Source: Cyanobacterium stanieri LEGE 03274 (GTDB lineage: Bacteria > Cyanobacteriota > Cyanobacteriia > Cyanobacteriales > Cyanobacteriaceae). From it: 59,020 nt of DNA. The stretch spans positions 1 through 59,020 of the forward strand of contig NZ_JADEWC010000021.1 in the NCBI RefSeq assembly GCF_015207825.1, in the 5' to 3' direction. The notes beneath the pieces are model-generated. The model worked only from the letters and a program-made list of their open reading frames with translations, was not told the origin of the DNA and made no database searches. Within the stretch, counting starts at the first letter, position 1. Each line of letters starts with the position of its first letter. Of the stretch, positions 36,459 to 46,612 are shown piece after piece. Made by a program: the position numbers and the translations under genes.

Positions 36459-36883
36459 GTTTTTTTGGTTATGGTATCTTTTTATGATATGCTTACAATA
36501 TAATGGCAATTTTTTTGTCTATTTTCAGTGTCTTGGATTAAGATTATAAAAATTATTTTTTTTATATTCCGACATTCTGGCATAAAAGTCAAGGAAAAAA
36601 CATTTTTTTGACACTTTTTTGGTCTCTTTTTATAAAGGTGTCGGGTATCAGGTTAAAGAATTTACAAAAAGTCTATATTAATCTCATTTTTACTTCTTTG
36701 ATAGACTGAATATGGTTGTATTTTAAACCTGTAACCTGCAACCAGAAGCCTGAAACCTAACCATACTCACCATCTCTCTAATACCTGCCACTTGTCATCT
36801 GAAACCTTACTCTAATTTGTCGGTGAGCAAGGAGACTTGACATTATGGGTGTGTTTGGAATGAAAGATTAAAATACAAAAAAA
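36459..36883. other. Intergenic region with dispersed repeat
   Basis: A 425-bp gap between genes that converge. It holds an inverted pair GACAC...GTGTC near 36608-36646 and a repeat block from 36645 onward. No frame encoding a second GDT1 half or other small protein was found. Confidence 0.55.
36645..36760. repeat. Dispersed repeat (TATCAGGT ... CCTGTAACCTGCAACC)
   Basis: GTATCAGGTTAAAGAATTT and AAAAGTCTATATTAATC mirror 4764-4812. They are followed by ACCTGTAACCTGCAACC and GCCTGAAACC units like those at 4870-4895. Confidence 0.5.
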
Positions 36884-37180
36884 TTAATTATCCATTTCCT
36901 GCTCCTTTTCCATCACCGCTTGGCGAAACCCTAAAACAACTAAAATATTAGAGAGGGTGAGAAAAAATTCTGCGCCCCCGTGTAACCAATCTACATTAGC
37001 CAAAGAAGTATCATAATGTACTTTGGCATAGATTCCTGCAGGAATAGTTATCACGACAAATAATAACAACACATAAAACCCCTTCAAGGCTAACTTAGGG
37101 GCTTTTTGAGACTTGGTTAAAAACCAAAGGAAACCAAGATAGGGAAACAAAGAAATAGCAAATAGATTTTCAATAGTCAT
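36884..37180 (-). CDS. DUF3593 family small membrane protein
   Basis: A 98-residue protein with three predicted membrane helices (about 4-20, 32-52, 68-86) and the recognisable segments LFPYLGFLWFLTKSQKAPKLALKGFY and DWLHGGAEFFLTLSNILVVLGFRQ. This pattern fits DUF3593, shared by cyanobacteria and plastid-bearing plants, suggesting a thylakoid-related role. Function is unknown. The ATG at 37180 (MTIENLFAISLFP) is preferred. An earlier start at 37264 adds 28 Cys/Phe-rich residues unlike the family. It is divergent from the helicase gene. Confidence 0.75.
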   Translation of the reverse strand: MTIENLFAISLFPYLGFLWFLTKSQKAPKLALKGFYVLLLFVVITIPAGIYAKVHYDTSLANVDWLHGGAEFFLTLSNILVVLGFRQAVMEKEQEMDN

Positions 37181-37280
37181 GGATAATGGTGATAAAGATA
37201 GAAAATAGCAGAAGCACTGGAAAAGATAAACTAGATATATACTAAAACAATTAAATGTAGGCAAAACTAATCAAAGTTAA

Positions 37281-37315
37281 ATTGTCCATCGTCCACTGTC
37301 TGTTGTCAATTATTC
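37281..37315. repeat. Tandem 7-bp repeat directly before the helicase start
   Basis: ATTGTCC, ATCGTCC, ACTGTCT, GTTGTCA, ATTATTC run to within 10 bp of the ATG at 37325, so they lie in the likely 5' leader. Confidence 0.65.
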
Positions 37316-37324
37316 AAAGGTTTT

Positions 37325-39658
37325 ATGGAGCAAAAATTAGCAAAGTTAATCCAACAACTACGCCCGGGGCAAGATATTTTAGGAAATTGGCAAAAGGGAG
37401 AAATGGCGGTGGCGGCGGTGCCGGGCGCTGGAAAATCCCATAGTTTAGCGGTGGCGGCGGCGGTGACTATTGCAAGGGAAAAACTTAATTTACGTCGTCA
37501 GTTAATTATTGTGACTTATACTCGCTCGGCAACGGCTAGTATTAAGCAGAAGGTGGAAAAAAATCTACATTATTTAGGGTTGCCCCCTGTGGGTTTTTCG
37601 GTGCAGACAATCCATGGCTTGGCGTTAAATATTGCGAGTCGATACCCTGAATTGTCTGGTTTAAATTTAAGTCATAGTAATTTGGTTTCTCTCAATGCTA
37701 ATCATCGTTTGATGAAGGATGCGGTTAATCGATGGATTAGGGAGAATCCTAGTCTTTATCAAATGTTAGTGGAGGGGAGACAGAGTTTTGATGGGGAAGA
37801 GTCGGAAAGACTGCGCCGAGAGGGTATTATTCGTCAAGAGTTATTACCTAGTTTAGCTAGTACGGTGATTGGTGAGGCAAAATGTTCGGGCAAGAGTTGG
37901 CAAGATTTGTCTAATTATATTGATTATAGCCGTGATGAGTATCAAATAATGGCGATCGCCTCTGGACTTTATCAAATATATCAACAGTTGATGATGGAAA
38001 AAAACTTCATTGATTATAATGATATGATTTTAGGGGCGCTGAAGGTATTACAAAATCAGGAGGCAAGGAAAATATGGCAACAACAAACCCATGCGGTTTT
38101 TGAGGATGAAGCCCAAGATTCTAGCCCTTTGCAGGTAGAATTATTAGAAATTTTGGCAAGAGATGACGAACATTCACACCTAGAGCCTAATTTAGTCAGA
38201 GTTGGAGATCCTAATCAAGCGATTAATTCTACTTTTACATCTGCTGACCCTATCTATTTTAATTGGTTTTGTGATCTTTGTGCCACAAAAAATAGCCTTG
38301 CCACCATTGCCCAAGCAGGAAGAAGCACCCAAGTTATTATTGATGTAGCTAATCAAACCCTTGATTTTATTAATAATAATGCTAATCATCAAACCCTTAA
38401 ATTTCAAAAAAATAATCCCGATTATAATCATTCTTTAGAGTTACCTTTTAGAGAACAATATATTAAACCTGTTACTCAAAATATTCATCAAACTAATATT
38501 AATCCTCTCCCTTTTGAAAGAGGTTTAGAATTAAATTTATCTGATAATATTTACGATACTGTAAGGGCGATCGGCAAAAAAATTGAAGATATTTTTGTAG
38601 ATCAAGAATCTAAACAAAACACTAATTTAGCAATTCTTGTAAGGGAAAAAAGTCAAGGTAAATTTATTCAATCTCACCTACAATATTTACAGGAAAATTA
38701 CGGCATAAATGTTATTACTATTGATAGTAATAGTAATAGCTCAGAATTACCCCAAGAAATATTAAAAATATTACAATTTATTGATCGCCCTCACTCTCCA
38801 GAATATTTTCATAATATTATTGACATTTTACATAAAAGAGGAATAGTAAATATATCAAGGGAACTAATTGATATTAATTATCCAGAAAAAATTTTATATC
38901 CCACAGAATTAGATAAGGACGATAATGATAACTTAGAACAAATTAGAAGAACTATTTTAAAATTATTAAACGCAAAAAAAGAATTAGTTCACTATCAATT
39001 AATTCCTTACCTTGCAATGAATCTTAACTACAGTAAAGCAGAATTAGCCACAACCCATAAATTAAGCGAAAAAATTGATCGAGAAATAGTTGGACGTAGT
39101 TCCCTCAAAACTATTATTAGTACCCTAATAACCATTATAAACTCAGAAAATTTTGAAGCCGTAGAAATATTAGACGATAATGATAACCCTGAAAATATTT
39201 ATACAAAATGTGGACAAGTGACTATCATGACGATGCACAAATCAAAAGGATTAGATTGGGATTATGTGTTTTTACCATTTGTAAATGATAATATAATTCC
39301 AGGCAACCCTTATATACCTAAAAAGCAATCTTTTTTAGGGGAATTTAACTTTTCTGAAGTTGCAAAAGGTCAATTAAGATATTTAATTCACCAAGAAAAA
39401 TTACATGGAAAAATAAGTAAGTCTTTATCCATCAAAGAAGCATGGATAGAGGCACAAAAATTGCAAGAATATGAAGAATATCGTCTGTTATACGTCGCTA
39501 TGACAAGGGCGAAAAGATTATTATGGATGTCCGCAGAAAAAAAAGCTCCCTTTCGTTGGTCTTTTTTTCAAGATAATAATGATATAAATAGCTTAAGTAA
39601 TTCTAGTCCTTGTTTCGTTTTTAATCATTTATTAAAAATTTATAACAACGCACCTTAA
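37325..39658 (+). CDS. UvrD/PcrA-type superfamily 1 helicase
   Basis: A 777-residue ATP-dependent 3'-5' DNA helicase by family. Walker A is AAVPGAGKSHS (30-40). Motif Ia is IVTYTRSA, motif II is FEDEAQDSSPLQ, motif III is VGDPNQAINSTF, motif V is TMHKSKGLDWDYVFLP, and motif VI is YRLLYVAMTRAKRLLW. The order matches UvrD-like SF1A enzymes, but the 2A/2B arrangement and the N-terminal RPGQ are of the cyanobacterial branch rather than classical UvrD or PcrA. No nuclease domain or RecB-type partner is visible. The second half (about 340-600) is much more AT-rich and Asn/Ile-rich. Role in repair is inferred. Confidence 0.9.
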   Translation: MEQKLAKLIQQLRPGQDILGNWQKGEMAVAAVPGAGKSHSLAVAAAVTIAREKLNLRRQLIIVTYTRSATASIKQKVEKNLHYLGLPPVGFSVQTIHGLALNIASRYPELSGLNLSHSNLVSLNANHRLMKDAVNRWIRENPSLYQMLVEGRQSFDGEESERLRREGIIRQELLPSLASTVIGEAKCSGKSWQDLSNYIDYSRDEYQIMAIASGLYQIYQQLMMEKNFIDYNDMILGALKVLQNQEARKIWQQQTHAVFEDEAQDSSPLQVELLEILARDDEHSHLEPNLVRVGDPNQAINSTFTSADPIYFNWFCDLCATKNSLATIAQAGRSTQVIIDVANQTLDFINNNANHQTLKFQKNNPDYNHSLELPFREQYIKPVTQNIHQTNINPLPFERGLELNLSDNIYDTVRAIGKKIEDIFVDQESKQNTNLAILVREKSQGKFIQSHLQYLQENYGINVITIDSNSNSSELPQEILKILQFIDRPHSPEYFHNIIDILHKRGIVNISRELIDINYPEKILYPTELDKDDNDNLEQIRRTILKLLNAKKELVHYQLIPYLAMNLNYSKAELATTHKLSEKIDREIVGRSSLKTIISTLITIINSENFEAVEILDDNDNPENIYTKCGQVTIMTMHKSKGLDWDYVFLPFVNDNIIPGNPYIPKKQSFLGEFNFSEVAKGQLRYLIHQEKLHGKISKSLSIKEAWIEAQKLQEYEEYRLLYVAMTRAKRLLWMSAEKKAPFRWSFFQDNNDINSLSNSSPCFVFNHLLKIYNNAP

Positions 39659-39823
39659 TTAACTTAAAAAATCTGCTAAAGTCTGCCTCCTAAATGATTA
39701 ATAAGAGTATTTTAAGAAAAAACAGACATGGGGAGCATATATATTAAAGTAATCAAAAATTAAATAATATGGGGGGGCTTTCTGCTAACATTTTTAGGGA
39801 AAACCACTGAGCAATCGAACTAA

Positions 39824-41464
<1,641 letters not shown>

Positions 41465-41502
41465 AAAATTACTACCATTCATAAGGCTTACAACCTGTTT
41501 AG

Positions 41503-41519
41503 GGTGGGCATTGCCCACC
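41503..41519. repeat. 17-bp palindrome after pgm (GGTGGGC-ATT-GCCCACC)
   Basis: A perfect 7-bp inverted repeat. It shares its core with 34799-34815, and might act as a weak terminator because AT-rich DNA follows. Confidence 0.6.
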
Positions 41520-41558
41520 ATTAAATCTTTCTAAGCCATAATGAAAATACTTCTACCA

Positions 41559-41921
41559 TTAATTCTCAGAGGATTTACTATTGAGTTTATTTAACTCCTC
41601 CCGAAGACTAATAACTTCTTGCGTCAAAGTCCTTAAATCTTCCCTAGAAGGATTTGAATCCCCAGACTGATTCTTATTGCTCGATTTAGGAACATCATTT
41701 TTTTGATTGAAAAAATCTTCAATCATTTTTTTTGCTTCTTCCTCCGTTAAAGCACCTTTTTGCGCCCATACCTCAGATTTTGCCTGTAAATCTCGGGTTA
41801 ATTCACTAATTTTCTGGTTAAATCTTTCCCTATCTTGGATAGTTTCTACCGCTGAGGCAGTAGCACCAATGGCAATTCTTAAACCTTGTTGAATAGGATT
41901 AGGGGAATTATTGCTAGTCAT
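41559..41921 (-). CDS. Small helical, phasin-like protein
   Basis: I do not recognise a named family. The 120 residues begin with a short helix (IQQGLRIAIGATASAVETIQD), a KISELTRDLQAKSEVWAQKG helix, then EEEAKKMIEDFF. A Ser/Asn-rich linker (75-92) leads to a final coiled coil LTQEVISLREELNKLNSK. The overall shape is like PHA-granule phasins or PhaF-type scaffold proteins, but this is only a resemblance. It is soluble with no signal peptide. Neighbouring ylqD on the same strand is separated by about 140 bp and a palindromic repeat. Confidence 0.6.
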   Translation of the reverse strand: MTSNNSPNPIQQGLRIAIGATASAVETIQDRERFNQKISELTRDLQAKSEVWAQKGALTEEEAKKMIEDFFNQKNDVPKSSNKNQSGDSNPSREDLRTLTQEVISLREELNKLNSKSSEN

Positions 41922-42020
41922 ATCAATTACACTTATAAATTTAGCTTTACTTTATCAATAATTGAATTATAGCAATAGTATTTTTTCTAGGTTATTACAG
42001 CTTATACAATAGTTGTTTTG

Positions 42021-42043
42021 GTGGGCGATAAATCGCCCTACCG
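42021..42043. repeat. Palindrome GGTGGGCGAT...ATCGCCCTACC
   Basis: An interrupted inverted repeat of about 10 bp per arm with a 2-base centre, just downstream of ylqD. It is related in style to, but not the same as, the GTGGGC palindromes. Confidence 0.55.
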
Positions 42044-42058
42044 ACTGAGAAAAAATTA

Positions 42059-42502
42059 TTACACTTTACCTCTAATTTCCTCAATAACCCCATCTCTGAG
42101 GACAACTTCTACATTGAGTTTTTCCACAAGGTTATCTCCTTCTTTTACCTCAAAAAAGCTCTCCATTTGAGCCTGTACAACTTCTTGCCCTAATTCTAAT
42201 AATTGAACCTGTTGCATTTGTTGTAACATTTGGTTTTTGTTTTGTAGAAGTTCGTTTTTTTTCTGGTTTACCTGTTGATTGATATTTTCAATCTGTTGGG
42301 TAGCTTGGATACTGCCTTGTTTTTGGATTTCGGCGATCGCCCTTTGCCCCTGTTGTTCAAGCTGTGCAAGTTGGGAATCAATCTGATTAACTTGATTTTG
42401 TAATTGTTTTTGAGCCTCTTCTTGCCATGCAGGAGTGACAATCACCTTAACATTAACAGGACGCTTGAGAACTAAACCAGAAGTATTTAAATTTAACTGC
42501 AT
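42059..42502 (-). CDS. YlqD family protein
   Basis: A 147-residue protein matching YlqD. A short N-terminal strand region (VLKRPVNVKVIVTPAWQEE) leads to a Gln-rich coiled coil (about 25-105, e.g. QLQNQVNQIDSQLAQLEQQGQ), then a small C-terminal domain (EVKEGDNLVEKLNVEVVLRDGVIEEIRGKV). Function is unknown in all bacteria. Its start lies 22 bp after the aas stop on the same strand, so the pair is probably one operon. Confidence 0.85.
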   Translation of the reverse strand: MQLNLNTSGLVLKRPVNVKVIVTPAWQEEAQKQLQNQVNQIDSQLAQLEQQGQRAIAEIQKQGSIQATQQIENINQQVNQKKNELLQNKNQMLQQMQQVQLLELGQEVVQAQMESFFEVKEGDNLVEKLNVEVVLRDGVIEEIRGKV

Positions 42503-42524
42503 AAAATTATATTAACGATGAATT

Positions 42525-44438
42525 TCATGAAAACATTGCGTCTATCATATCCTGATAATGGTTTGTTACCACAGGGCGTTTAACCTTTAGGGTTTGGGTC
42601 ATCATACCATTGGCCATGGAAAAAGGCTCTAAAATCAACTCAAAAACAGCGATACGGTCATCAGGACGATAGCCAGGGCGATTTTTAACCTCACGGTTTA
42701 ACTCTTGTTTAAATAGGCTCATAACCTCCTTAGAATAAAGATCGCTATTTTCTACTTCATCTCTCGATGCCCCCATATCAGGAATCTTTAGGGAAACTTT
42801 ATTTTCTTTTGCCCATGCACTCAACGCCTCAAGATTTGGCACTATCAAAGCCCCCAAGTATTTTTGATCTTGCCCTACCAACATAATTTGATCGACATAA
42901 GCACTGCGTAAACAAACATCCTCAAGGGGTTGGGGTTCAATATTTTCCCCATTACTCAAAACAATGGTATCCTTTGCCCTACCCGTGATTACCAAGTCGT
43001 TATCAGGGGTTAACCAACCCAAATCGCCACTATCAAACCAACCATCTTCGTTAATAGCCTTGGCGGTGGCTTCAGGTTTTTTATAATAACCCTGCATTAC
43101 CTGAGTACCTCGGATAAAGACTAATCCTTTTTCTCCTTGGGGTAAGGGTGTTTTAGTTTCAGGATTAACAATCATAATTTCAGTTTCGGGGAGGGGTTGC
43201 CCAGAAGCACCAACGATATTACGATTCATGCGACGGGCATTGGTAACAGGGGAAGTTTCAGTTAAACCATAGCCCACTAATAGGGGAATGTTGACAATTT
43301 GGAAAAAGTTATCTATATGTTTGGCAAGAGAGCCTCCGCCACTAATCCATGCTTTAATGCTATTACCTACCCCTTCTCTGACTTTGGTATAAACTAATTT
43401 ATCTCCGAGGATGTGGAAGGGATAGAAAACGATGGTTTTTATTGTGCCGATAAATTTATCCATCCCGCTAGGGTTGAGGTTTTGTAAGTCTAATCCTGAT
43501 TGGGCGCGTTTACCGTCTAAGTAATTTTGAGACATTCCTAGGAAGAAATTAACTAATTTTTGTTTACCGCTATCACGGAAGTTTTTTTGTACTCCTTCAT
43601 AAATAGATTCCCAGAGACGAGGAACACCTACCATATAGTTAGGTTTATAATCTTTTAAGTCCTGTTTAAAGTAACGGATATTGGTATAGATTAAGGTAGT
43701 ACCACGGGATAATAAGAAATATTCGGCGGCTCTTTCGTAGGAGTGCCAACTGGGTAAAATGGTTAAGATGCGATCGCCCTTAGACGGTTGAATAATCGTC
43801 TCTAAATTACGCACCTGATGTAACAAATTACCATGGGATAACATTACCCCCTTGGGTTTACCCGTAGTGCCAGAAGTATAAATCAGGGTTGCTAAATCAT
43901 TTATATCTCCCTGGGTGGGGGTAAAACTTCCTTGGCTTCCCAATTCCATCAAAGCAGAAAAATTATACACAGGAAAAGGTAAATCTCCTTCAAATACTTG
44001 ATCTGAAAGCAAGATAACGGCTTTTAAAGCATAAGTATCCACCTCAGGCCGTAATTTTTGTAAACAGTCCAAATCTTGAACCACCAAAGCCACACTATCA
44101 CTGTCATCAAGGATATAAAGTAACTCATTTTTTTCCGCTCCACTAGAGCGCACCGCATCCACTCCCCCTGCCATAATAATACCCTGGTCTGCCATTAGCC
44201 AACGGGGACTATTATCGGCAAATAAAGAAACCTTACTCCCCGCATCAATGCCCAAGGATTGTAACCCCGTGGCAAAAAGTTGGATTTTTTCATATAATTC
44301 CTGATAACTTAATTTTAGTTCAGGGGTACTATGGGGATCATGTAATGCTAAAGTATCGCTAAATTCGGAGGGAATTAAATTCCAGATTCCGGCCAAAGAC
44401 TTAAGGTCTAAATACTTGGTAGAATTAATATTATTCAT
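42525..44438 (-). CDS. aas: Acyl-ACP synthetase / long-chain acyl-CoA ligase
   Basis: Activates free fatty acids for recycling into lipids. In cyanobacteria the Aas enzyme loads them onto acyl carrier protein. The 637-residue adenylate-forming enzyme has the AMP signature YTSGTTGKPKGVMLSHG (187-203), LVGYGLTETSPV for adenylate binding, and the C-terminal GRAKDTIVLSNGENIEP hinge. It resembles the cyanobacterial AAS class by length and the KLVYTKVREGVGNSIKAWISGGGSL insert region. The start at 44438 is clear. ylqD follows 22 bp later. Fatty acids from membrane turnover could link it in function to ols, though the genes are about 41 kb apart. Confidence 0.93.
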   Translation of the reverse strand: MNNINSTKYLDLKSLAGIWNLIPSEFSDTLALHDPHSTPELKLSYQELYEKIQLFATGLQSLGIDAGSKVSLFADNSPRWLMADQGIIMAGGVDAVRSSGAEKNELLYILDDSDSVALVVQDLDCLQKLRPEVDTYALKAVILLSDQVFEGDLPFPVYNFSALMELGSQGSFTPTQGDINDLATLIYTSGTTGKPKGVMLSHGNLLHQVRNLETIIQPSKGDRILTILPSWHSYERAAEYFLLSRGTTLIYTNIRYFKQDLKDYKPNYMVGVPRLWESIYEGVQKNFRDSGKQKLVNFFLGMSQNYLDGKRAQSGLDLQNLNPSGMDKFIGTIKTIVFYPFHILGDKLVYTKVREGVGNSIKAWISGGGSLAKHIDNFFQIVNIPLLVGYGLTETSPVTNARRMNRNIVGASGQPLPETEIMIVNPETKTPLPQGEKGLVFIRGTQVMQGYYKKPEATAKAINEDGWFDSGDLGWLTPDNDLVITGRAKDTIVLSNGENIEPQPLEDVCLRSAYVDQIMLVGQDQKYLGALIVPNLEALSAWAKENKVSLKIPDMGASRDEVENSDLYSKEVMSLFKQELNREVKNRPGYRPDDRIAVFELILEPFSMANGMMTQTLKVKRPVVTNHYQDMIDAMFS

Positions 44439-44690
44439 AACTTTTTATCTAGTAATTTTATATGATGTAATTATATTAGACTGCTTCAAACAGTCCAAAA
44501 TCAATCAATATCAAAGGATTTTTGTAAACTATCCCACTACAAATCCTCTGTTTTAGTTGATAATAAACATCATAATCTGATTATTTTTTTCTGCGCTTTC
44601 CCCTAGGCAAGAAATTAAATTGTCACAATAAATTATTAGGTAGTGTAAAAAAAATTAAATTATGAAAGTGGGCAAGAGGCAAAATAATTA

Positions 44691-44732
44691 ATTGTCCATT
44701 GTCCATTATCAATTATCAATTATCAATTATTT
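44691..44732. repeat. Tandem 7-bp repeat abutting the surE start codon
   Basis: Six perfect-register heptads: ATTGTCC twice, ATTATCA three times, ATTATTT. The last ends 2 bp before the surE ATG at 44735, replacing any Shine-Dalgarno sequence. Confidence 0.85.
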
Positions 44733-44734
44733 AG

Positions 44735-45544
44735 ATGCGTATTTTAATTAGTAACGACGACGGTATTTTTGCCCTAGGAATCCGTACCCTAGCCGATACC
44801 TTGGCGAAGGCAGGACATGATATAACGGTGGTAGCACCAGACATTGAAAGATCTGCCACAGGTCATGGTTTAACCCTCCATCACCCCATTAGGGCTGAAA
44901 AAATAGAAGGGTTATATCATCCCAATATTACCGCTTGGTCTTGTTCTGGTACTCCTTCTGATTGTGTTAAACTCGGATTAAGTGCCATTATGGGCGATCG
45001 CCCGGATTTCGTAATCTCAGGCATCAATCAAGGCTCAAATCTCGGCACCGACATATTATATTCAGGCACAGTTTCAGCCGCCATGGAAGGCACCATGGAA
45101 GGAATTACCAGCATCGCTTTGAGTTTAACTAGCTTCACTATCAGAGAATTTCAACCCGCTGCCAACTTTGCCCTAAAACTCATCGGACAACTACAAGAAA
45201 CCCCCCCCATGGATTCCACCCTGCTTAACGTGAATATTCCAGCCCTTCCCGAAGAAGAAATTGCAGGAGTCAAAATCACCCGACAAGGATTAAGAAGATA
45301 TATCGAACACTTCCAAAAAAGACTCGATCCCCGTGGCAAAACCTATTATTGGTTAGCAGGGGAATTAGTAGAAGAATTAGACCAACCCGAACATATTTAC
45401 CTTCCCCCCGAACTCCCTACAGATGTACAAGCCAACAAAAAAAATTATATTACCATCACCCCCCTACAATATAACCTCACCGATGTGGTCATGGTCAAAG
45501 ATTTACAAAGCCATTTCGGTTTTGATAAAACAATAGAGTCATAA
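44735..45544 (+). CDS. surE: 5'-nucleotidase SurE
   Basis: A metal-dependent nucleoside 5'-monophosphatase linked to stress survival. The 269 residues start [20 protein letters not shown] with the metal aspartates D8 and D9. [12 protein letters not shown] and [25 protein letters not shown] are the family hallmarks. No ribosome-binding site is visible, because the tandem heptad repeat runs to the start. The gene converges with the response-regulator gene, 34 bp between stops. It stands alone, not beside pcm or rpoS as in enterobacteria. Confidence 0.95.
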   Translation: MRILISNDDGIFALGIRTLADTLAKAGHDITVVAPDIERSATGHGLTLHHPIRAEKIEGLYHPNITAWSCSGTPSDCVKLGLSAIMGDRPDFVISGINQGSNLGTDILYSGTVSAAMEGTMEGITSIALSLTSFTIREFQPAANFALKLIGQLQETPPMDSTLLNVNIPALPEEEIAGVKITRQGLRRYIEHFQKRLDPRGKTYYWLAGELVEELDQPEHIYLPPELPTDVQANKKNYITITPLQYNLTDVVMVKDLQSHFGFDKTIES

Positions 45545-45578
45545 AGGGAAGAATAGACAATGATTAAAAAACGAACAA

Positions 45579-46331
45579 CTATCCAAAACGATAACCAAAA
45601 CCTCTTACCGTAATGATATATTCTGGGTTACTAGGATCTAACTCTAATTTTTCCCTTAACCAACGAATATGCACATCAACGGTTTTTGTGTCTCCCAAAA
45701 AGTCTGCACCCCAAATGTTATTAATGAGTTGATCCCGATCCCATACCCTTTTAGGATAAGTCATAAACAGTTCTAAAAGTTTAAACTCTTTGGGGGAAAG
45801 ATTAACGGGTTTATTTCTAACAGTTACTCTACATTCATCGGGAAATAGGGTTATATCCTTATATTGTTTGAGGTTTTCTGAAGGGCTATTATTGATGGCA
45901 TTACGACGAATTAAGGCTCTACAACGGGCGATTAATTCTTTCATGCTGAAGGGTTTGGTTAAGTAATCATCCGCACCAACTTCTAACCCCAAAACCCGAT
46001 CAGTTTCTGCCGCTTTAGCACTGAGAATCAGGATAGGAATATGATTTCCTTTATGTCTGAGTAGGCGACAAATATCTAACCCGTTTACTTCAGGCAACAT
46101 CAAATCTAAGATAATCATATCAAATTCTTGATTTTCTGTTGGGTTGCCTTGACGCTCTAATAAATTTAATGCTTCTCTACCGTTGCTGGTTTTAGTTACT
46201 TGGTATCCTTCTTCTTCAAGGTTAAGACTAATCATGTTTCTGATTAAGTCTTCGTCTTCTATGACTAGGATACGACTGGTGAGCTGTCCTGTTGGCTTAG
46301 ACGCAATGGGGCTTAGTTCCAGAGTTACCAT
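45579..46331 (-). CDS. OmpR/PhoB-family response regulator
   Basis: A DNA-binding two-component regulator of 250 residues. The receiver domain (19-135) has the acidic pocket with D26, phospho-acceptor D76 in MIILDLMLP, and K126 in LTKPFS. The winged-helix DNA-binding domain follows, with LSPKEFKLLELFMTYPKRVWDRDQLINNIWG and TVDVHIRWLREKLELDPSNPEYIITVRGFGYRFG. A 19-residue N-terminal extension (MVTLELSPIASKPTGQLTS) precedes the receiver. It is not RpaA or RpaB by sequence. SphR-like phosphate control is possible, but I cannot confirm it. No histidine kinase is adjacent, and the target is unknown. Confidence 0.9.
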   Translation of the reverse strand: MVTLELSPIASKPTGQLTSRILVIEDEDLIRNMISLNLEEEGYQVTKTSNGREALNLLERQGNPTENQEFDMIILDLMLPEVNGLDICRLLRHKGNHIPILILSAKAAETDRVLGLEVGADDYLTKPFSMKELIARCRALIRRNAINNSPSENLKQYKDITLFPDECRVTVRNKPVNLSPKEFKLLELFMTYPKRVWDRDQLINNIWGADFLGDTKTVDVHIRWLREKLELDPSNPEYIITVRGFGYRFG

Positions 46332-46486
46332 AAAAACTCTCTATATTTTGTTCTCTAATAACATTTATATCAGAATATGGTTTGAGGATTTCACTTTTAT
46401 TTATTAATTTTGTTAAAAGTTTTTGACGTAATTTTTGGGGATCGATTAGATTAGTAATTAAGTAGTTATTGGAGATTTAGGAAATC

Positions 46487-46609
46487 ATGGATGTTAAACT
46501 ATTATTGTTAATTTTGACTGGTTTGTTTATTGTTGCGGCTCCATTTTTCGGCACTCGGAATGGTTTTTATGATTCTGATAATTATGATGGAAATGGTTCT
46601 GCTCACTAA
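46487..46609 (+). CDS. 40-residue single-pass membrane protein
   Basis: A small gene with no counterpart in long-frame lists. ATG at 46487, stop at 46607-46609, 40 residues. The N-terminal half (MDVKLLLLILTGLFIVAAPFF) is one hydrophobic helix. The tail is the polar, aromatic GTRNGFYDSDNYDGNGSAH. GGAG and AGGA segments lie 6-14 bases upstream of the ATG, a plausible ribosome-binding site. The stop is 3 bp from the metallo-beta-lactamase gene, so the two may be coupled. I recall tails of this type in other cyanobacterial small proteins, perhaps photosystem-associated. That is recollection, and no function is assigned. Confidence 0.8.
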   Translation: MDVKLLLLILTGLFIVAAPFFGTRNGFYDSDNYDGNGSAH

Positions 46610-46612
46610 TTT

